Assembly (NCBI RefSeq): GCF_010894405.1 | Contig: NZ_JAAIYA010000007.1 | Coordinates: 186,001-250,000 of the forward strand | DNA: 64,000 nt | Reading direction: 5' to 3' | DNA from: Pyxidicoccus caerfyrddinensis | GTDB taxonomy: Bacteria; Myxococcota; Myxococcia; Myxococcales; Myxococcaceae | Shown here: in pieces, positions 8,430 through 16,808 of the stretch | Layout: each line of letters begins with the position of its first letter | Position numbering within the stretch: position 1 is the stretch's first letter | The notes under the pieces: generated by a model | Told to the model about the DNA's origin: nothing | Seen by the model: only the letters and a program-made list of their open reading frames with translations | The model's database searches: none | Translations under genes and position numbers: made by a program

Positions 8430-9662
8430 GTGACGTCTTCCGCCCGGCTGCTCACCCTCCTCGTCCTCCTGCTCGCCTCGCTCCCGGGCCGGGCCGCGCC
8501 TTCGCCCGCCGTGAAGCCGCTCACGGTGTACTTCTTCGACGTGGGCCAGGGGGACGCCGCGCTCATCGTGTCGCCCACGGGCAAGACGGTGCTCATCGAC
8601 GGAGGCCCGCCCGAGGCGCGCGAGCACCTGGCCCGCAGGCTGCGCCAGCTGGTGAAGGAGCCGCTGGACCTGGTCATCCTCACCCACCCGCACCTGGACC
8701 ACCTGGGCGGCATGGCGCACGCGCTGAAGGCGGTGGGCGCGAAGCGCTTCATGGACCCGGGCTTCGACCACCCGAGCGACGCGTACAGGGACTTGCTGGA
8801 AGCAGTGGGCAGCTCGGTGGGCCAGGTGATGAACCCGGAGCCCAACCCGCAGGCGCCGCAGACGCTGCTCACCATCGGCCTGGGCGAGGGCACCTCGCTC
8901 ACGGTGCTGTGGCCACGCGTGCCGCAGGAGCCCTTCCTGGACGACACGCGCTCGGACCCGAACTCCAACTCCGTCATCACCAAGCTGACGTACGGGAAGA
9001 CGGCGTTCCTCTTCACCGGCGACGCCGAGCCGGACACGGAGGCCGTCCTCCTCCAGAAGCGCATCGACTTCTCCTCCACCGTGCTCAAGGTGGCCCACCA
9101 TGGCGGGCGCTACTCGTCCACCGCCGCCTTCCTCGCCGCGGTGAAGCCGAAGGCCGCCGTCATCTCCTGCGGCGCCGGCAACGACTACGGGCACCCCACC
9201 CAGGAAGCGCTACAGCGCCTGGACGCGTCGGGCGCCCGCGTCTTCCGCACGGACCAGGACGGCGAGGTGGTGGCGGTGAGCGACGGCAACACCGTCACGC
9301 TGCGCTCCGAGAAGGGCCGCGCCGCGCCCCTGGCCGTGCCCGGCGTGGTGAGGCCCGGCCCCGTCGCGCTCGGCCCCATCCTCCCCAGCGCGAAGCGTGC
9401 CCGTGGCGGCTCGCGGGACAAGGAGCCCGAGCCCGGCGCGCGCGACGTGGCCACCGTCACGTCGCGGAGCACCGGGGAGTCCGCTCCGGCGTCCTCGCGG
9501 GGCGATGAGGGAGCGGGGCCCTTCGTCAGCCTGAAGGGCAGCAAGGTGTTCCACCGCGAGGACTGCGCCACCTTGAAGCGCTCCAAGTCCGAGCGCACCG
9601 TCTATTCCAGCCGCGCCGCCGCCCAGCGCGAGCGCCGCCCCGCCGAGGACTGCCACCCATGA
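8430..9662 (+). CDS. Exported ComEC-like metallo-beta-lactamase-fold protein 1
   Basis: 410 residues from GTG 8430, with a signal peptide (LLTLLVLLLASLPGRAA). Residues about 30-275 form the MBL domain of ComEC type: FDVGQGDAALI, THPHLDHLGG, LFTGDAE and LKVAHHGG. After a charged linker, the last 45 residues resemble an Ada-type metal-binding module (VFHREDC ... RRPAEDCHP), but one usual Cys is Ala. It lacks the membrane channel domain of ComEC, so a soluble periplasmic or surface nuclease or phosphodiesterase is the likely role. Its stop overlaps the start of the next, paralogous gene (ATGA). Confidence 0.85.
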   Translation: MTSSARLLTLLVLLLASLPGRAAPSPAVKPLTVYFFDVGQGDAALIVSPTGKTVLIDGGPPEAREHLARRLRQLVKEPLDLVILTHPHLDHLGGMAHALKAVGAKRFMDPGFDHPSDAYRDLLEAVGSSVGQVMNPEPNPQAPQTLLTIGLGEGTSLTVLWPRVPQEPFLDDTRSDPNSNSVITKLTYGKTAFLFTGDAEPDTEAVLLQKRIDFSSTVLKVAHHGGRYSSTAAFLAAVKPKAAVISCGAGNDYGHPTQEALQRLDASGARVFRTDQDGEVVAVSDGNTVTLRSEKGRAAPLAVPGVVRPGPVALGPILPSAKRARGGSRDKEPEPGARDVATVTSRSTGESAPASSRGDEGAGPFVSLKGSKVFHREDCATLKRSKSERTVYSSRAAAQRERRPAEDCHP

Positions 9663-11020
9663 GCCCGCGCCTGTTCTGCCTCCTGGGAGTGCTGGTGGCC
9701 GCGGCCGCCTGCGAGGAGCCTCCGCCGCCCGCGCCGCCACCGCCGGCCGCCGTCACCCGTCCCGTCGAGGCGCGCCGCTACTTCGGCGCGGCCCCGGACG
9801 GGAAGCTGCACGTCTACTTCTTCAACGTGGGCCAGGGGGACGCGGCGCTCATCGTGTCGCCGGAGGGGCACACTGTGCTGGTGGACGCGGGCCCCGCCTC
9901 CTCGGCGGACCACCTGCTCAACCGGCTGCCGGAGTTGCTCACGCAGCGGCTGGACCTGGTCATCCTCACGCACCCGCACGCGGACCACCATGGCGGGGTG
10001 GAGGCGGTGCTGCGGCGCGTGGGCGCGAAGCAGTTGATGGAGCCGCAGCTCGAGTCCACGCCCCCCGACTACGACGCCCTGCTCACCCGCCTGGGGCGAA
10101 TGGGCGTGGAGTTCGTCTCCGCGGCGCCGCCGCAGAACACGCCCAACGCGCCGCTGCGCCTGCCGCTGGGCCCGGGCGTGGAGCTGAACGTGCTGTGGCC
10201 GCGCCACCCCACCGAGAAGCTGCTCGACGTGCCGGAGGCTCCGCTGGAGGCCAACTCCATCGTCCTGCGCCTCACGTACGGCGACACGGCGGTGCTCTTC
10301 GCGGGGGATGCGCACGCGAAGACGGAGGCGTCCCTGCTGGCGCGCGGCACACCCATGCGGGCCACGGTGCTCAAGGTGGCGGCGCACGGCGCGGACGGGC
10401 CGACGACGAAGGCCTTCCTGGAGGCCGTGCGGCCCCGCGCCGCCGTCATCTCCACCGGCGACACCCCGGCGGCCGCCACGCTGGCGCGGCTCAAGGCCGT
10501 GGGCGCCCAGGTGTTCCACACCGACGACGCGGGCGAGGTGCAGGTGGTGAGCGACGGGAAGCAGCTCGTCGTCACCCCGCAGCGCCTGCCCGACGACGTG
10601 CCGGAGGACACGCGCTACACGTTCCACGGGCTCGGCGACACCGACACCCTGCCCGTCGCCCAGGCCCCGAAGCAGGACACAGCGAAGCCGGACGCCACGA
10701 AGGCCCCGCCCGTCCGGGGCACGACGCCGGGAGCCCGGGGCTCGACGAACCTGGCGCGCTACGGCCAGGTGGTGGACATCGACGACCTGCCGGCCCCGGA
10801 CGCGCCGCGGCCCTCGCGCTCGGAGGCGCGCCCGCCTCGCGGCGGTACGGAGTCGCGCGAGGGGGCTTCGGAGGTGTACGTCGCCAGCAGCAAGGGAGAC
10901 GTCTTCCACCTGCCCTTCTGCCGGAACGCGGCGAAGATCAAGCAGTCCAACCGCATCGTCTTCAAGTCCCGCGAGGAAGCCGCCCGCGGCCGGCGGCCGG
11001 CCAAGGACTGCAACCCCTAG
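9659..11020 (+). CDS. ComEC-like MBL-fold lipoprotein 2 (paralogue of preceding gene)
   Basis: 453 residues with a lipoprotein signal (LVAAAAC at residues 13-19). The same layout as its neighbour: MBL domain with FNVGQGDAALI, THPHADHHGG and LFAGDAH, a long Pro/Thr linker, and an Ada-like C-terminal module (VFHLPFC ... RRPAKDCNP) again lacking one Cys. The usual LKVxHHG motif is LKVAAHGAD, so one metal-site His is replaced by Ala. The pair arose by tandem duplication and has diverged. Activity of this copy is uncertain. Confidence 0.83.
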   Translation: MSPRLFCLLGVLVAAAACEEPPPPAPPPPAAVTRPVEARRYFGAAPDGKLHVYFFNVGQGDAALIVSPEGHTVLVDAGPASSADHLLNRLPELLTQRLDLVILTHPHADHHGGVEAVLRRVGAKQLMEPQLESTPPDYDALLTRLGRMGVEFVSAAPPQNTPNAPLRLPLGPGVELNVLWPRHPTEKLLDVPEAPLEANSIVLRLTYGDTAVLFAGDAHAKTEASLLARGTPMRATVLKVAAHGADGPTTKAFLEAVRPRAAVISTGDTPAAATLARLKAVGAQVFHTDDAGEVQVVSDGKQLVVTPQRLPDDVPEDTRYTFHGLGDTDTLPVAQAPKQDTAKPDATKAPPVRGTTPGARGSTNLARYGQVVDIDDLPAPDAPRPSRSEARPPRGGTESREGASEVYVASSKGDVFHLPFCRNAAKIKQSNRIVFKSREEAARGRRPAKDCNP

Positions 11021-11033
11021 AGGAGCCCCGCGC

Positions 11034-11276
11034 ATGACTCGCGCCACGCTGGACCGCATCGAAGGCGACGTCGCCGTGCTCGTCGTGGAGGGCCAGCAGC
11101 AGACGCGCCCGCTGAGCGATTTGCCGGAAGGGGTGCGCGAGGGGGACGTGCTGGACCTGGACACGCTGAGCGTGGACCGCGAGGCCACCGAGGCCCTGCG
11201 CGCCCAGGTGCGCGAGGCCCGCCAGCGGGCAAAGCAGGGCAAGAAGAAGCCGCCGTCCGGCGACTTCGACCTGTAG
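11034..11276 (+). CDS. DUF3006 domain protein
   Basis: 80 residues beginning TRATLDRIEGDVAVLVVEG, the recognisable start of DUF3006, followed by a short beta domain and a basic, disordered tail. In many bacteria DUF3006 genes sit beside exported ComEC-like MBL genes, exactly as here, 13 bases after the second one. Function is unknown. The stop lies two bases from that of the convergent MFS gene. Confidence 0.8.
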   Translation: MTRATLDRIEGDVAVLVVEGQQQTRPLSDLPEGVREGDVLDLDTLSVDREATEALRAQVREARQRAKQGKKKPPSGDFDL

Positions 11277-11278
11277 CC

Positions 11279-12487
11279 TCAGGCCAGGGGCGCCGTCACG
11301 GCGGGACGGGCCCGGGGCAGCAGCACCGCCAGCAGCACCGCGCTCACCGCCGCCAGCAGGCCCGCAGAGAGGAAGGCCGGCGCGCTGCCCCACCGAGTCC
11401 ACACCGCGCCGAACAGCAGGCCCGCGGCCAACGAGGCCCCGCCGGTGAGCCCGTTGTAGAGGCCGAACGCGCGCCCCCGGGCGGACGGTGGCACCAGCGA
11501 GGTGAGCAGCGACTTCTCCGCCCCCTCCGCCAGCGCGTGGTACAGCCCGTAGACGGCCATGACGGCCAGCGTGCCGGGGATGCTGCGCACCAGGGACAGC
11601 GCCACGTAGCTGAGCGCGTACAGTCCCCACCCCGCCAGCACCACGCGCGACGAGCCCAGCCGGTCCGCCAGCCAGCCCGCCGGGTAGGACACGGCCGCCT
11701 TCACCACGTGCAGCATCAGCCACGCCATGGGCAGCAGCGCCGCCGGCGCGCCCTCCTCGGTGAGCTTCAGCAAGAGGAAGGCATCCGTGGAGTTGGCCAC
11801 GCCGAAGAGCACCACCGGCGCCAGGTAGTAGCCGAGCCGGCGGGGCACCGGCACCAGCGCCGCGCCCGTGCCGTGGGCTTCTGGTGAGCGCTCGGGCTCC
11901 TTCACCACGAGGAGGCACAGCAGCGCGACGAAGCCCGGCACCGCCGCCGCGAGGAACACCTGCTCCGCGCGCAGCCCCAGCGCCACCAGCGCCATGGCCA
12001 CCAGCGCGCCCAGCGCCGCGCCCGCGTGGTCCATGCCCCGGTGGAAGCCGAAGGCCCGCCCCCGCGCGCCCTCCGGCACCGAGTGGGCGATGATGGCGTC
12101 GCGCGGGCTGCTGCGCACGCCCTTGCCCACGCGGTCCAGCGCGCGGATGAGCAGGGGCTGCCATGCGAGGGTGACGAAGGCCATCAGCGGCCGCGCCAGC
12201 GAGGACACGCCGTAGCCCATCAGCACCAGCGGCTTGAGCCGGCGCGCCCGGTCCGCCCACAGGCCGGAGCGGTACTTGAGGAGCGCGGACACCAGGTCCG
12301 ACAGCCCCTCCATGGCGCCCAGCAGCAGCGGCGCCGCGGGGAAGCGCGCCGCGAGGAACGCGGGCAGCAGCGGGAAGATCATGTCGCTGCTCACGTCCGT
12401 GAGCAGCGACACCAGCCCCAGCAGCACCACCGCGCGGGGCAGGCGGCCGCCCGCCGCCCGAGACAGCTCCGCCCCCTGGCTGCTCAC
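11279..12487 (-). CDS. MFS transporter
   Basis: 402 residues with about 12 hydrophobic segments. The N-terminal LTDVSSDMIFPLLPAFLA and the loop 2-3 motif (GLWADRARR) are those of the MFS_1 subgroup common in proteobacteria. Substrate unknown. It starts 12 bases after the stop of the AgmX/GltJ-like gene and is probably transcribed with it. Confidence 0.85.
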   Translation of the reverse strand: MSSQGAELSRAAGGRLPRAVVLLGLVSLLTDVSSDMIFPLLPAFLAARFPAAPLLLGAMEGLSDLVSALLKYRSGLWADRARRLKPLVLMGYGVSSLARPLMAFVTLAWQPLLIRALDRVGKGVRSSPRDAIIAHSVPEGARGRAFGFHRGMDHAGAALGALVAMALVALGLRAEQVFLAAAVPGFVALLCLLVVKEPERSPEAHGTGAALVPVPRRLGYYLAPVVLFGVANSTDAFLLLKLTEEGAPAALLPMAWLMLHVVKAAVSYPAGWLADRLGSSRVVLAGWGLYALSYVALSLVRSIPGTLAVMAVYGLYHALAEGAEKSLLTSLVPPSARGRAFGLYNGLTGGASLAAGLLFGAVWTRWGSAPAFLSAGLLAAVSAVLLAVLLPRARPAVTAPLA

Positions 12488-12499
12488 GGGCGCGGCCGG

Positions 12500-14197
12500 C
12501 TACAGCGTCCCGGAGAGGACGAGCGGAATCTCGAGGTCCACGTCATCACCGGCGAAGGCGGAGAACACCATGCTCTTCGCACGGTCGCGGATGCAGGAGC
12601 CCACGGGGGAGCGGCTCAGGTCCTTCTTGTCGAGCGTGACGGCCTTCACCTTGCCGGAGCTGCCCACCGTCGCGGTGAGCGTCACCTTGCCCACGCGGAA
12701 GGACGGATTCTTCCGCAGCTCGTTCTCCACGCAGGAGCGGAACGCGTCCTGCGCCTTGTCCACCACGCGCTCCACCTCCTCGTCCGAGGGGCCACCCACC
12801 TCGTCCGAGTCCGTCGCGGCCACCTCCGCGTCCTTGCGCACGTCGGGGCCCACGTCCTTCTTGTCCGCGTCCGCGTAGACGGCCTGGAGCTGCTCGGCGG
12901 ACGGAGCCGGCGCGGCGCCCGTCGGCGTGCCGGTGCCCGTGGGGGCCTGGCCCGAGGGAGCGGGAGCGGACTCCGGCTCCGGGGCGGGCGCGGCCGGACG
13001 CTTCTCGGCGGGAGGAGCCACGGGCTTCGGCGCAGGGGCCGCCGGCGGCTCGCGCCCCAGCAGCTTGTCGCGCAGCGCGCCCACGCCCCGGGTGGAGAAG
13101 ATGGGCTGCTCCACTGGATGGCCCTCGGCGTCCACCGTCTTCACGCGCAGGGGCACCACGCCCAGCGTCTCCGACAGCACGTACGCGCCGCCGAGGGGGA
13201 CGAGGAGCAGCAGCAGCACCGCGACGGCGTACTTCCACGCGGGGTTGCGCCGCGTCACGCCCGACTTCGCCGCGAAGTGGCGGGTGTCCTCCACCGGCTG
13301 ACGCTCGTTCGGGTCGCCACCGCCCAGCGCGGCCAGCGGGTCGTCGTACTGGCCCTGGCCATCGTCCTCGTTCCCGTCGCCCCGATTGCCGGGCAGGTCC
13401 AGGTCGGAGAACAGGTCGTCATTGAGCGGCGCGGCGGCCTGCGCGGGGGCCTGGCCCCGCCGGCCCTGGGCCTGGACGCGCGGGTCGGGCTCCTCGAAGA
13501 AGGTCCGCTCCGGCTCGTCCTGCTCCGGGTCCCAGGCCTGCTGCTGGGGCTCGGGGGCCGCGGGCTCCTCGGGCTCCGGCACGAAGGCCTGGGGCTCGGG
13601 CTCACGGCGGGCCGAGGCCGCCCGTGCGCGGGATGGCGCGGGCGCCAGAGGTGGCTCCTCCACCGGAGGAGGCGGCGGCGGGGGCGGCTCGGGCGCGGGG
13701 GGCGCCGCGAAGAGGACGGCCAGCTCGGGGATGTCCGAGCCGCGCTTCCAGTCCGCCATGCCCTGCTGCCAGAAGAAGCTCCGTCCACTGACGGTTCCAG
13801 TGGCCACGAGCTCTCGGAGGGCGCCCTCGTCCAGCGGCCCCTCCTGCTTGTTGCGCACCATGACGAACCAGGGCGAGCCCGCTGGCTTCAGCGGCACCGC
13901 ACGGGTCGGCTCGTCGTCCCAGGGAGTCTGGAGGGCGGCTGCAGGGGCGCGGGCCACGGCAGGTGCCGCCGCGACGGGCGCGCTCGGCTCGGGCTCCGCG
14001 AGGGAGCGCTCCTGGGCGCGGATGCGCTCCACGTCCGCGAGAGACACCACGCGGGTGCTCTCCTCCAGGGGCAGGGACGGTCCTTCGACGGTGATGACGT
14101 TCTGGCAGTTCTTGCAGCGGACCTTGACCGTCTTGCCGCGGACCTTTTCGTCCGCAATGGAATACCGCTTCTGGCAATTGTCGCAGGTGAAGTTCAA
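12500..14197 (-). CDS. AgmX/GltJ-like zinc-ribbon, GYF and TonB-like-domain protein
   Basis: 565 residues. A zinc ribbon at residues 1-35 (C5, C8, C28, C31) is followed by an Ala/Pro-rich linker, a GYF_2 domain at about 118-175 (WFVMVRNKQEGPLDEGALRE), a long acidic/proline disordered part, one TM helix near residues 325-345 (YAVAVLLLLLVPLGGAYVL) and a C-terminal AgmX/PglI-type domain (about 465-565). The layout equals that of M. xanthus GltJ (AgmX), which links the gliding motor to MglA. This copy is shorter and not in a glt cluster, so a paralogue is more likely than GltJ itself. Confidence 0.8.
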   Translation of the reverse strand: MNFTCDNCQKRYSIADEKVRGKTVKVRCKNCQNVITVEGPSLPLEESTRVVSLADVERIRAQERSLAEPEPSAPVAAAPAVARAPAAALQTPWDDEPTRAVPLKPAGSPWFVMVRNKQEGPLDEGALRELVATGTVSGRSFFWQQGMADWKRGSDIPELAVLFAAPPAPEPPPPPPPPVEEPPLAPAPSRARAASARREPEPQAFVPEPEEPAAPEPQQQAWDPEQDEPERTFFEEPDPRVQAQGRRGQAPAQAAAPLNDDLFSDLDLPGNRGDGNEDDGQGQYDDPLAALGGGDPNERQPVEDTRHFAAKSGVTRRNPAWKYAVAVLLLLLVPLGGAYVLSETLGVVPLRVKTVDAEGHPVEQPIFSTRGVGALRDKLLGREPPAAPAPKPVAPPAEKRPAAPAPEPESAPAPSGQAPTGTGTPTGAAPAPSAEQLQAVYADADKKDVGPDVRKDAEVAATDSDEVGGPSDEEVERVVDKAQDAFRSCVENELRKNPSFRVGKVTLTATVGSSGKVKAVTLDKKDLSRSPVGSCIRDRAKSMVFSAFAGDDVDLEIPLVLSGTL

Positions 14198-14282
14198 GGG
14201 GAGCGTCCGACTTCCGGGGGAAAACTCGGGGGAAAGCGCGGGTCGGATGCTACCGCTAGAAATCTCCCGCGCAAACCACAGG

Positions 14283-14311
14283 TTGACTCTGTCCGACAGC
14301 CCAACTATTCA
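14283..14311 (+). promoter_or_regulatory. Candidate sigma-70 promoter for the FYDLN gene
   Basis: TTGACT at 14283-14288 and TATTCA at 14306-14311 are separated by 17 bases. It lies 43 bases before the start codon at 14354. Confidence 0.5.
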
Positions 14312-14353
14312 GCCGCCCTCTCGTGTCTCCACTGGCCTTTCCAAAGGTGGCGA

Positions 14354-14644
14354 ATGCCGGCGAAGGATCTTGGAACGAAGTACGTCTGCTACAAGTGCCA
14401 GACGAAGTTCTACGACATGAAGAAGCCGGACCCGCTCTGCCCCAAGTGTGGGGCAGATCAGCGGGAGAGCCCGGCCCTCAAGCCTCAGCCCGAGGGACGC
14501 CGTGGCCGTCTGGCCGCTGCCCCGAAGGTCATCGAACCCATCGAGCCGGAGGAGCCAGCCGCCGCGGGTGAGGAGGAAGAGGAGGAACTGGAGACCTTCG
14601 ACGACGAAGAGGCCGCCGCGGAGCCAGAAGAGGAAGACATCTAG
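14354..14644 (+). CDS. FYDLN-acid family zinc-ribbon protein
   Basis: 96 residues from ATG 14354, with AAAGGTGG four bases upstream; the very long frame before it is a shadow of the antisense gene. The first 35 residues form a C4 zinc ribbon (YKCQTKFYDMKKPDPLCPKC) typical of the FYDLN_acid family (TIGR02300). The remainder is Pro/Ala linker and a run of Glu and Asp to the C-terminus. Function is unknown. Confidence 0.88.
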   Translation: MPAKDLGTKYVCYKCQTKFYDMKKPDPLCPKCGADQRESPALKPQPEGRRGRLAAAPKVIEPIEPEEPAAAGEEEEEELETFDDEEAAAEPEEEDI

Positions 14645-14657
14645 TCCTGAAGCACCG

Positions 14658-14688
14658 AGGGGCTCCACGGCACATGCCGGGAGCCCCT
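14658..14688 (+). terminator. Stem-loop terminator after the FYDLN gene
   Basis: A perfect 9-bp stem, AGGGGCTCC (14658-14666) and GGAGCCCCT (14680-14688), with a 13-base loop, followed by the T-rich TCGCTTTCTT. Confidence 0.7.
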
Positions 14689-14766
14689 TCGCTTTCTTCA
14701 GGACATTGCTGTCGTGCTGCCCGGCGGGCGCCCCATGACGGGAGCGCCCCGGGCCGTGCGCCGCCC

Positions 14767-14931
14767 TCAGGTTCCCGAGACGGGCTTCAGCTCCAGGAGT
14801 GCCCGGCGGATCTGCTCGTAGAGGCCGGGCCCCATCTCCTGCATGCCCACCGGTCGCGCGCTCGCCTTTCGGGGCGACTCCACCGTGCTCAGGTCGCTCG
14901 TCAAAGTCGTCCGCTTCTTCGGCTGATGCAT
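14767..14931 (-). CDS. Small protein of unknown function (54 aa)
   Basis: 54 residues from ATG 14931, chosen over the longer frame because AAGGGGGG lies just upstream on the coding strand. The protein is basic in its first half (QPKKRTT ... SPRKASARP) and ends in an amphipathic helix (LYEQIRRALLELKP). No TM or signal is visible. It is served by an unusually AT-rich upstream region. No family recognised. Confidence 0.55.
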   Translation of the reverse strand: MHQPKKRTTLTSDLSTVESPRKASARPVGMQEMGPGLYEQIRRALLELKPVSGT

Positions 14932-15060
14932 GACTCGGCCCCCCTTCGTCTCGTTGACAGCAATCTTATAGCAATATTTCCACCAGAACGGAAACGGCAT
15001 TCGAAAATCCGCCTCTCACTCACTTATACGTCGAGCGCCGAAATTATTTCCGCGACGCCC
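14932..15060 (-). promoter_or_regulatory. AT-rich promoter region of the 54-aa gene
   Basis: This stretch is markedly AT-rich for this genome. On the minus strand a TATAAG -10 element (14970-14965) lies about 34 bases before the start codon; the -35 is weak. The 11-base palindrome GAAATTATTTC lies further upstream. Confidence 0.4.
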
Positions 15061-15114
15061 GTCGCCCCGCACCGGATACGGCCGGGGCGCCTGCACCGGG
15101 TTGTCCACCCGGAC

Positions 15115-15897
15115 CTACTTCAGCTGGTCCACCGCCCACTCCAGGTCCACCTGGACGGTTTCGCCGTTCTTCACATTCACGGTGCGTGCCAGCTCCGGCA
15201 GACGCTCGTGCCAGAAGACGAGGGTGTGGGCGCCCTCGGGCACCTCCAGGCGGAAGTGTCCGTCGGCGCCGCTGGTGGTGAAGTACCCGTGGTCGAAGGT
15301 GCGCACCATCGCGTGCATCCAGGGGTGGACGTCGCAGCGGATGGGGACGGCGCCCGGCGCGGCGGGCAGGGGACGGCGCACCGTCATCCCCTCCAGGGGC
15401 ATGGCCACGTTGAAGAAGGCGCGGTTGGCACCGGAGGCGGCGCGCACGTTGTGGACCAGGGGGTCCGAGTTTCGCAGCGCCAGCGTGCCGCCGGCCCGCG
15501 CGGCCAGGACAGGCGGGTCATAGAGACAGCGCTTCTGGTCCAGCACGGGCTCGGGTGGGGACTGGCGGGACGCGGGCAGCGAGGCCCCCTCCTTCAGGGA
15601 CACCACCACGTAGGCGAGCGAGCCCTCGCCTCCGACGACGAGGGAGCGGTCCTCCGCCTGCTCCCCGCACACGGACACGACGGTGCCGCTCGTGGGGCTG
15701 CGTGCAGGAGGGGGCGGAGTCCCGGAAAGCCGGATTCGGCCCTCGACGGTGCCCCACCCGGTGGCGGCGGGTGCCGGAGACGCGACGGGCGTGTCCGGGT
15801 TTCCGGCGGAGGGGGCCACGGGCGGAGGGGGCGCGGACTCGCGGCAGCCGGGGGCCAGCGCGAGCAGGAAGGAGCAGAGCAGGAGGGGGCGGAACAC
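15115..15897 (-). CDS. Cupredoxin-like lipoprotein
   Basis: 260 residues with a lipoprotein signal ending ALAPGC at C18. After a Pro-rich linker comes a beta domain (about 47-180) with the type-1 copper pattern seen in methylamine-utilisation-type proteins: a His in DPLVHNVRA and C-x2-H-x2-M in CDVHPWM. The last about 50 residues (GADGHFRLEVPEG) look like a carboxypeptidase-regulatory beta sandwich. A periplasmic copper or electron-transfer role is inferred. Confidence 0.7.
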   Translation of the reverse strand: MFRPLLLCSFLLALAPGCRESAPPPPVAPSAGNPDTPVASPAPAATGWGTVEGRIRLSGTPPPPARSPTSGTVVSVCGEQAEDRSLVVGGEGSLAYVVVSLKEGASLPASRQSPPEPVLDQKRCLYDPPVLAARAGGTLALRNSDPLVHNVRAASGANRAFFNVAMPLEGMTVRRPLPAAPGAVPIRCDVHPWMHAMVRTFDHGYFTTSGADGHFRLEVPEGAHTLVFWHERLPELARTVNVKNGETVQVDLEWAVDQLK

Positions 15898-15984
15898 GCG
15901 CCCGGTCTAACCGGTGCGTGAAGCTGTTTCAAATGCAGCACGCCTGCCCGAGGCCCAGGGGATGACTCATGGGCCATTTGGGCG

Positions 15985-16014
15985 TTGGACCCCCATCACC
16001 CTTGTTGGTACAAG
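15985..16014 (+). promoter_or_regulatory. Candidate promoter for the zinc-ribbon coiled-coil gene
   Basis: TTGGAC at 15985-15990 and TACAAG at 16009-16014 with an 18-base spacer, 43 bases before the TTG start. Confidence 0.4.
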
Positions 16015-16056
16015 AGCGCCGCCGTACACGGTGCGGCCCTGTGGGAGGCAGCAACT

Positions 16057-16788
16057 TTGCGGGAGAAATTGAAAGCGCTGGCGGAGCTGCAGAACGTAGA
16101 CCTCGAGGTCGCTTCGCTCCGGAAGGCCGCGGACGTTCACCCCCGTCAGATTGCCGAGCTGGAGCGGGAGCTGGGCGTGGCCCGCAGCGCCATCGAGGCC
16201 GAGCGGGCGCGGCTTACGGACATGGAGCGCCAGAAGTCGCAGCTCGAGCAGAACATCACGGACGAGAAGGACAAGGTGAAGAAGTGGGAGGCGCGGCTCA
16301 GCGAGCAGCGTTCCACCCGCGAGTACTCCGCCCTGGCCCGTGAAATCGACATCGCCAAGAAGGCGAACCTCACCATGGCGGAGGAGCTCGCGGAGCTGAC
16401 GAAGCAGCTCGGCGCCGCTCGCGAGGCCATCAAGTCCAAGGAGTCCGACTTCGCCACGAAGCAGCAGGGCCTGTCCGGCCGCATGGCGGAGCTCAAGGGC
16501 AAGCTGGGCGAGGCGGAGGCGCAGGTGAAGTCGCTCGAGGGCCGCCGCTCCGGCGTGTCCGCGGGCGTCGACGCCAACCTGCTCCGCCGCTACGAGGCGA
16601 TTCGCAAGAAGAAGCTGCCCGCGCTGGTGGGCGTGGTGGCTGGCACCTGCCAGGGCTGCAACATGAACGTGCCCCCGCAGCTCTACAACCAGCTGCGCAC
16701 CTCGCTGGGCACCGACGTGTGCCCGTCCTGCAACCGCATCATCTACGCGGTGGAAGCCCTCCAGGAAACGCCCGCGGCGACGAAGTAG
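16057..16788 (+). CDS. Coiled-coil C4 zinc-ribbon protein (COG1579 type)
   Basis: 243 residues from TTG 16057, which has GGGAGG 10 bases upstream and gives the usual family N-terminus (REKLKALAELQNVDLE). Residues about 5-175 form an antiparallel coiled coil, broken by a conserved loop (STREYSALAREI). A zinc ribbon follows (CQGCNMNVPPQ ... CPSC). Homologues are linked to RNA or DNA binding by name only. The protein is widespread in deltaproteobacteria. Confidence 0.85.
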   Translation: MREKLKALAELQNVDLEVASLRKAADVHPRQIAELERELGVARSAIEAERARLTDMERQKSQLEQNITDEKDKVKKWEARLSEQRSTREYSALAREIDIAKKANLTMAEELAELTKQLGAAREAIKSKESDFATKQQGLSGRMAELKGKLGEAEAQVKSLEGRRSGVSAGVDANLLRRYEAIRKKKLPALVGVVAGTCQGCNMNVPPQLYNQLRTSLGTDVCPSCNRIIYAVEALQETPAATK

Positions 16789-16808
16789 CGCTCACCGTCC
16801 CCGCCGTC

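Noticed and set aside
12026..14353. Long in-frame extension before the FYDLN gene
   Set aside because: It is antisense to the MFS and AgmX-like genes. The true gene starts at 14354 with an RBS and promoter.
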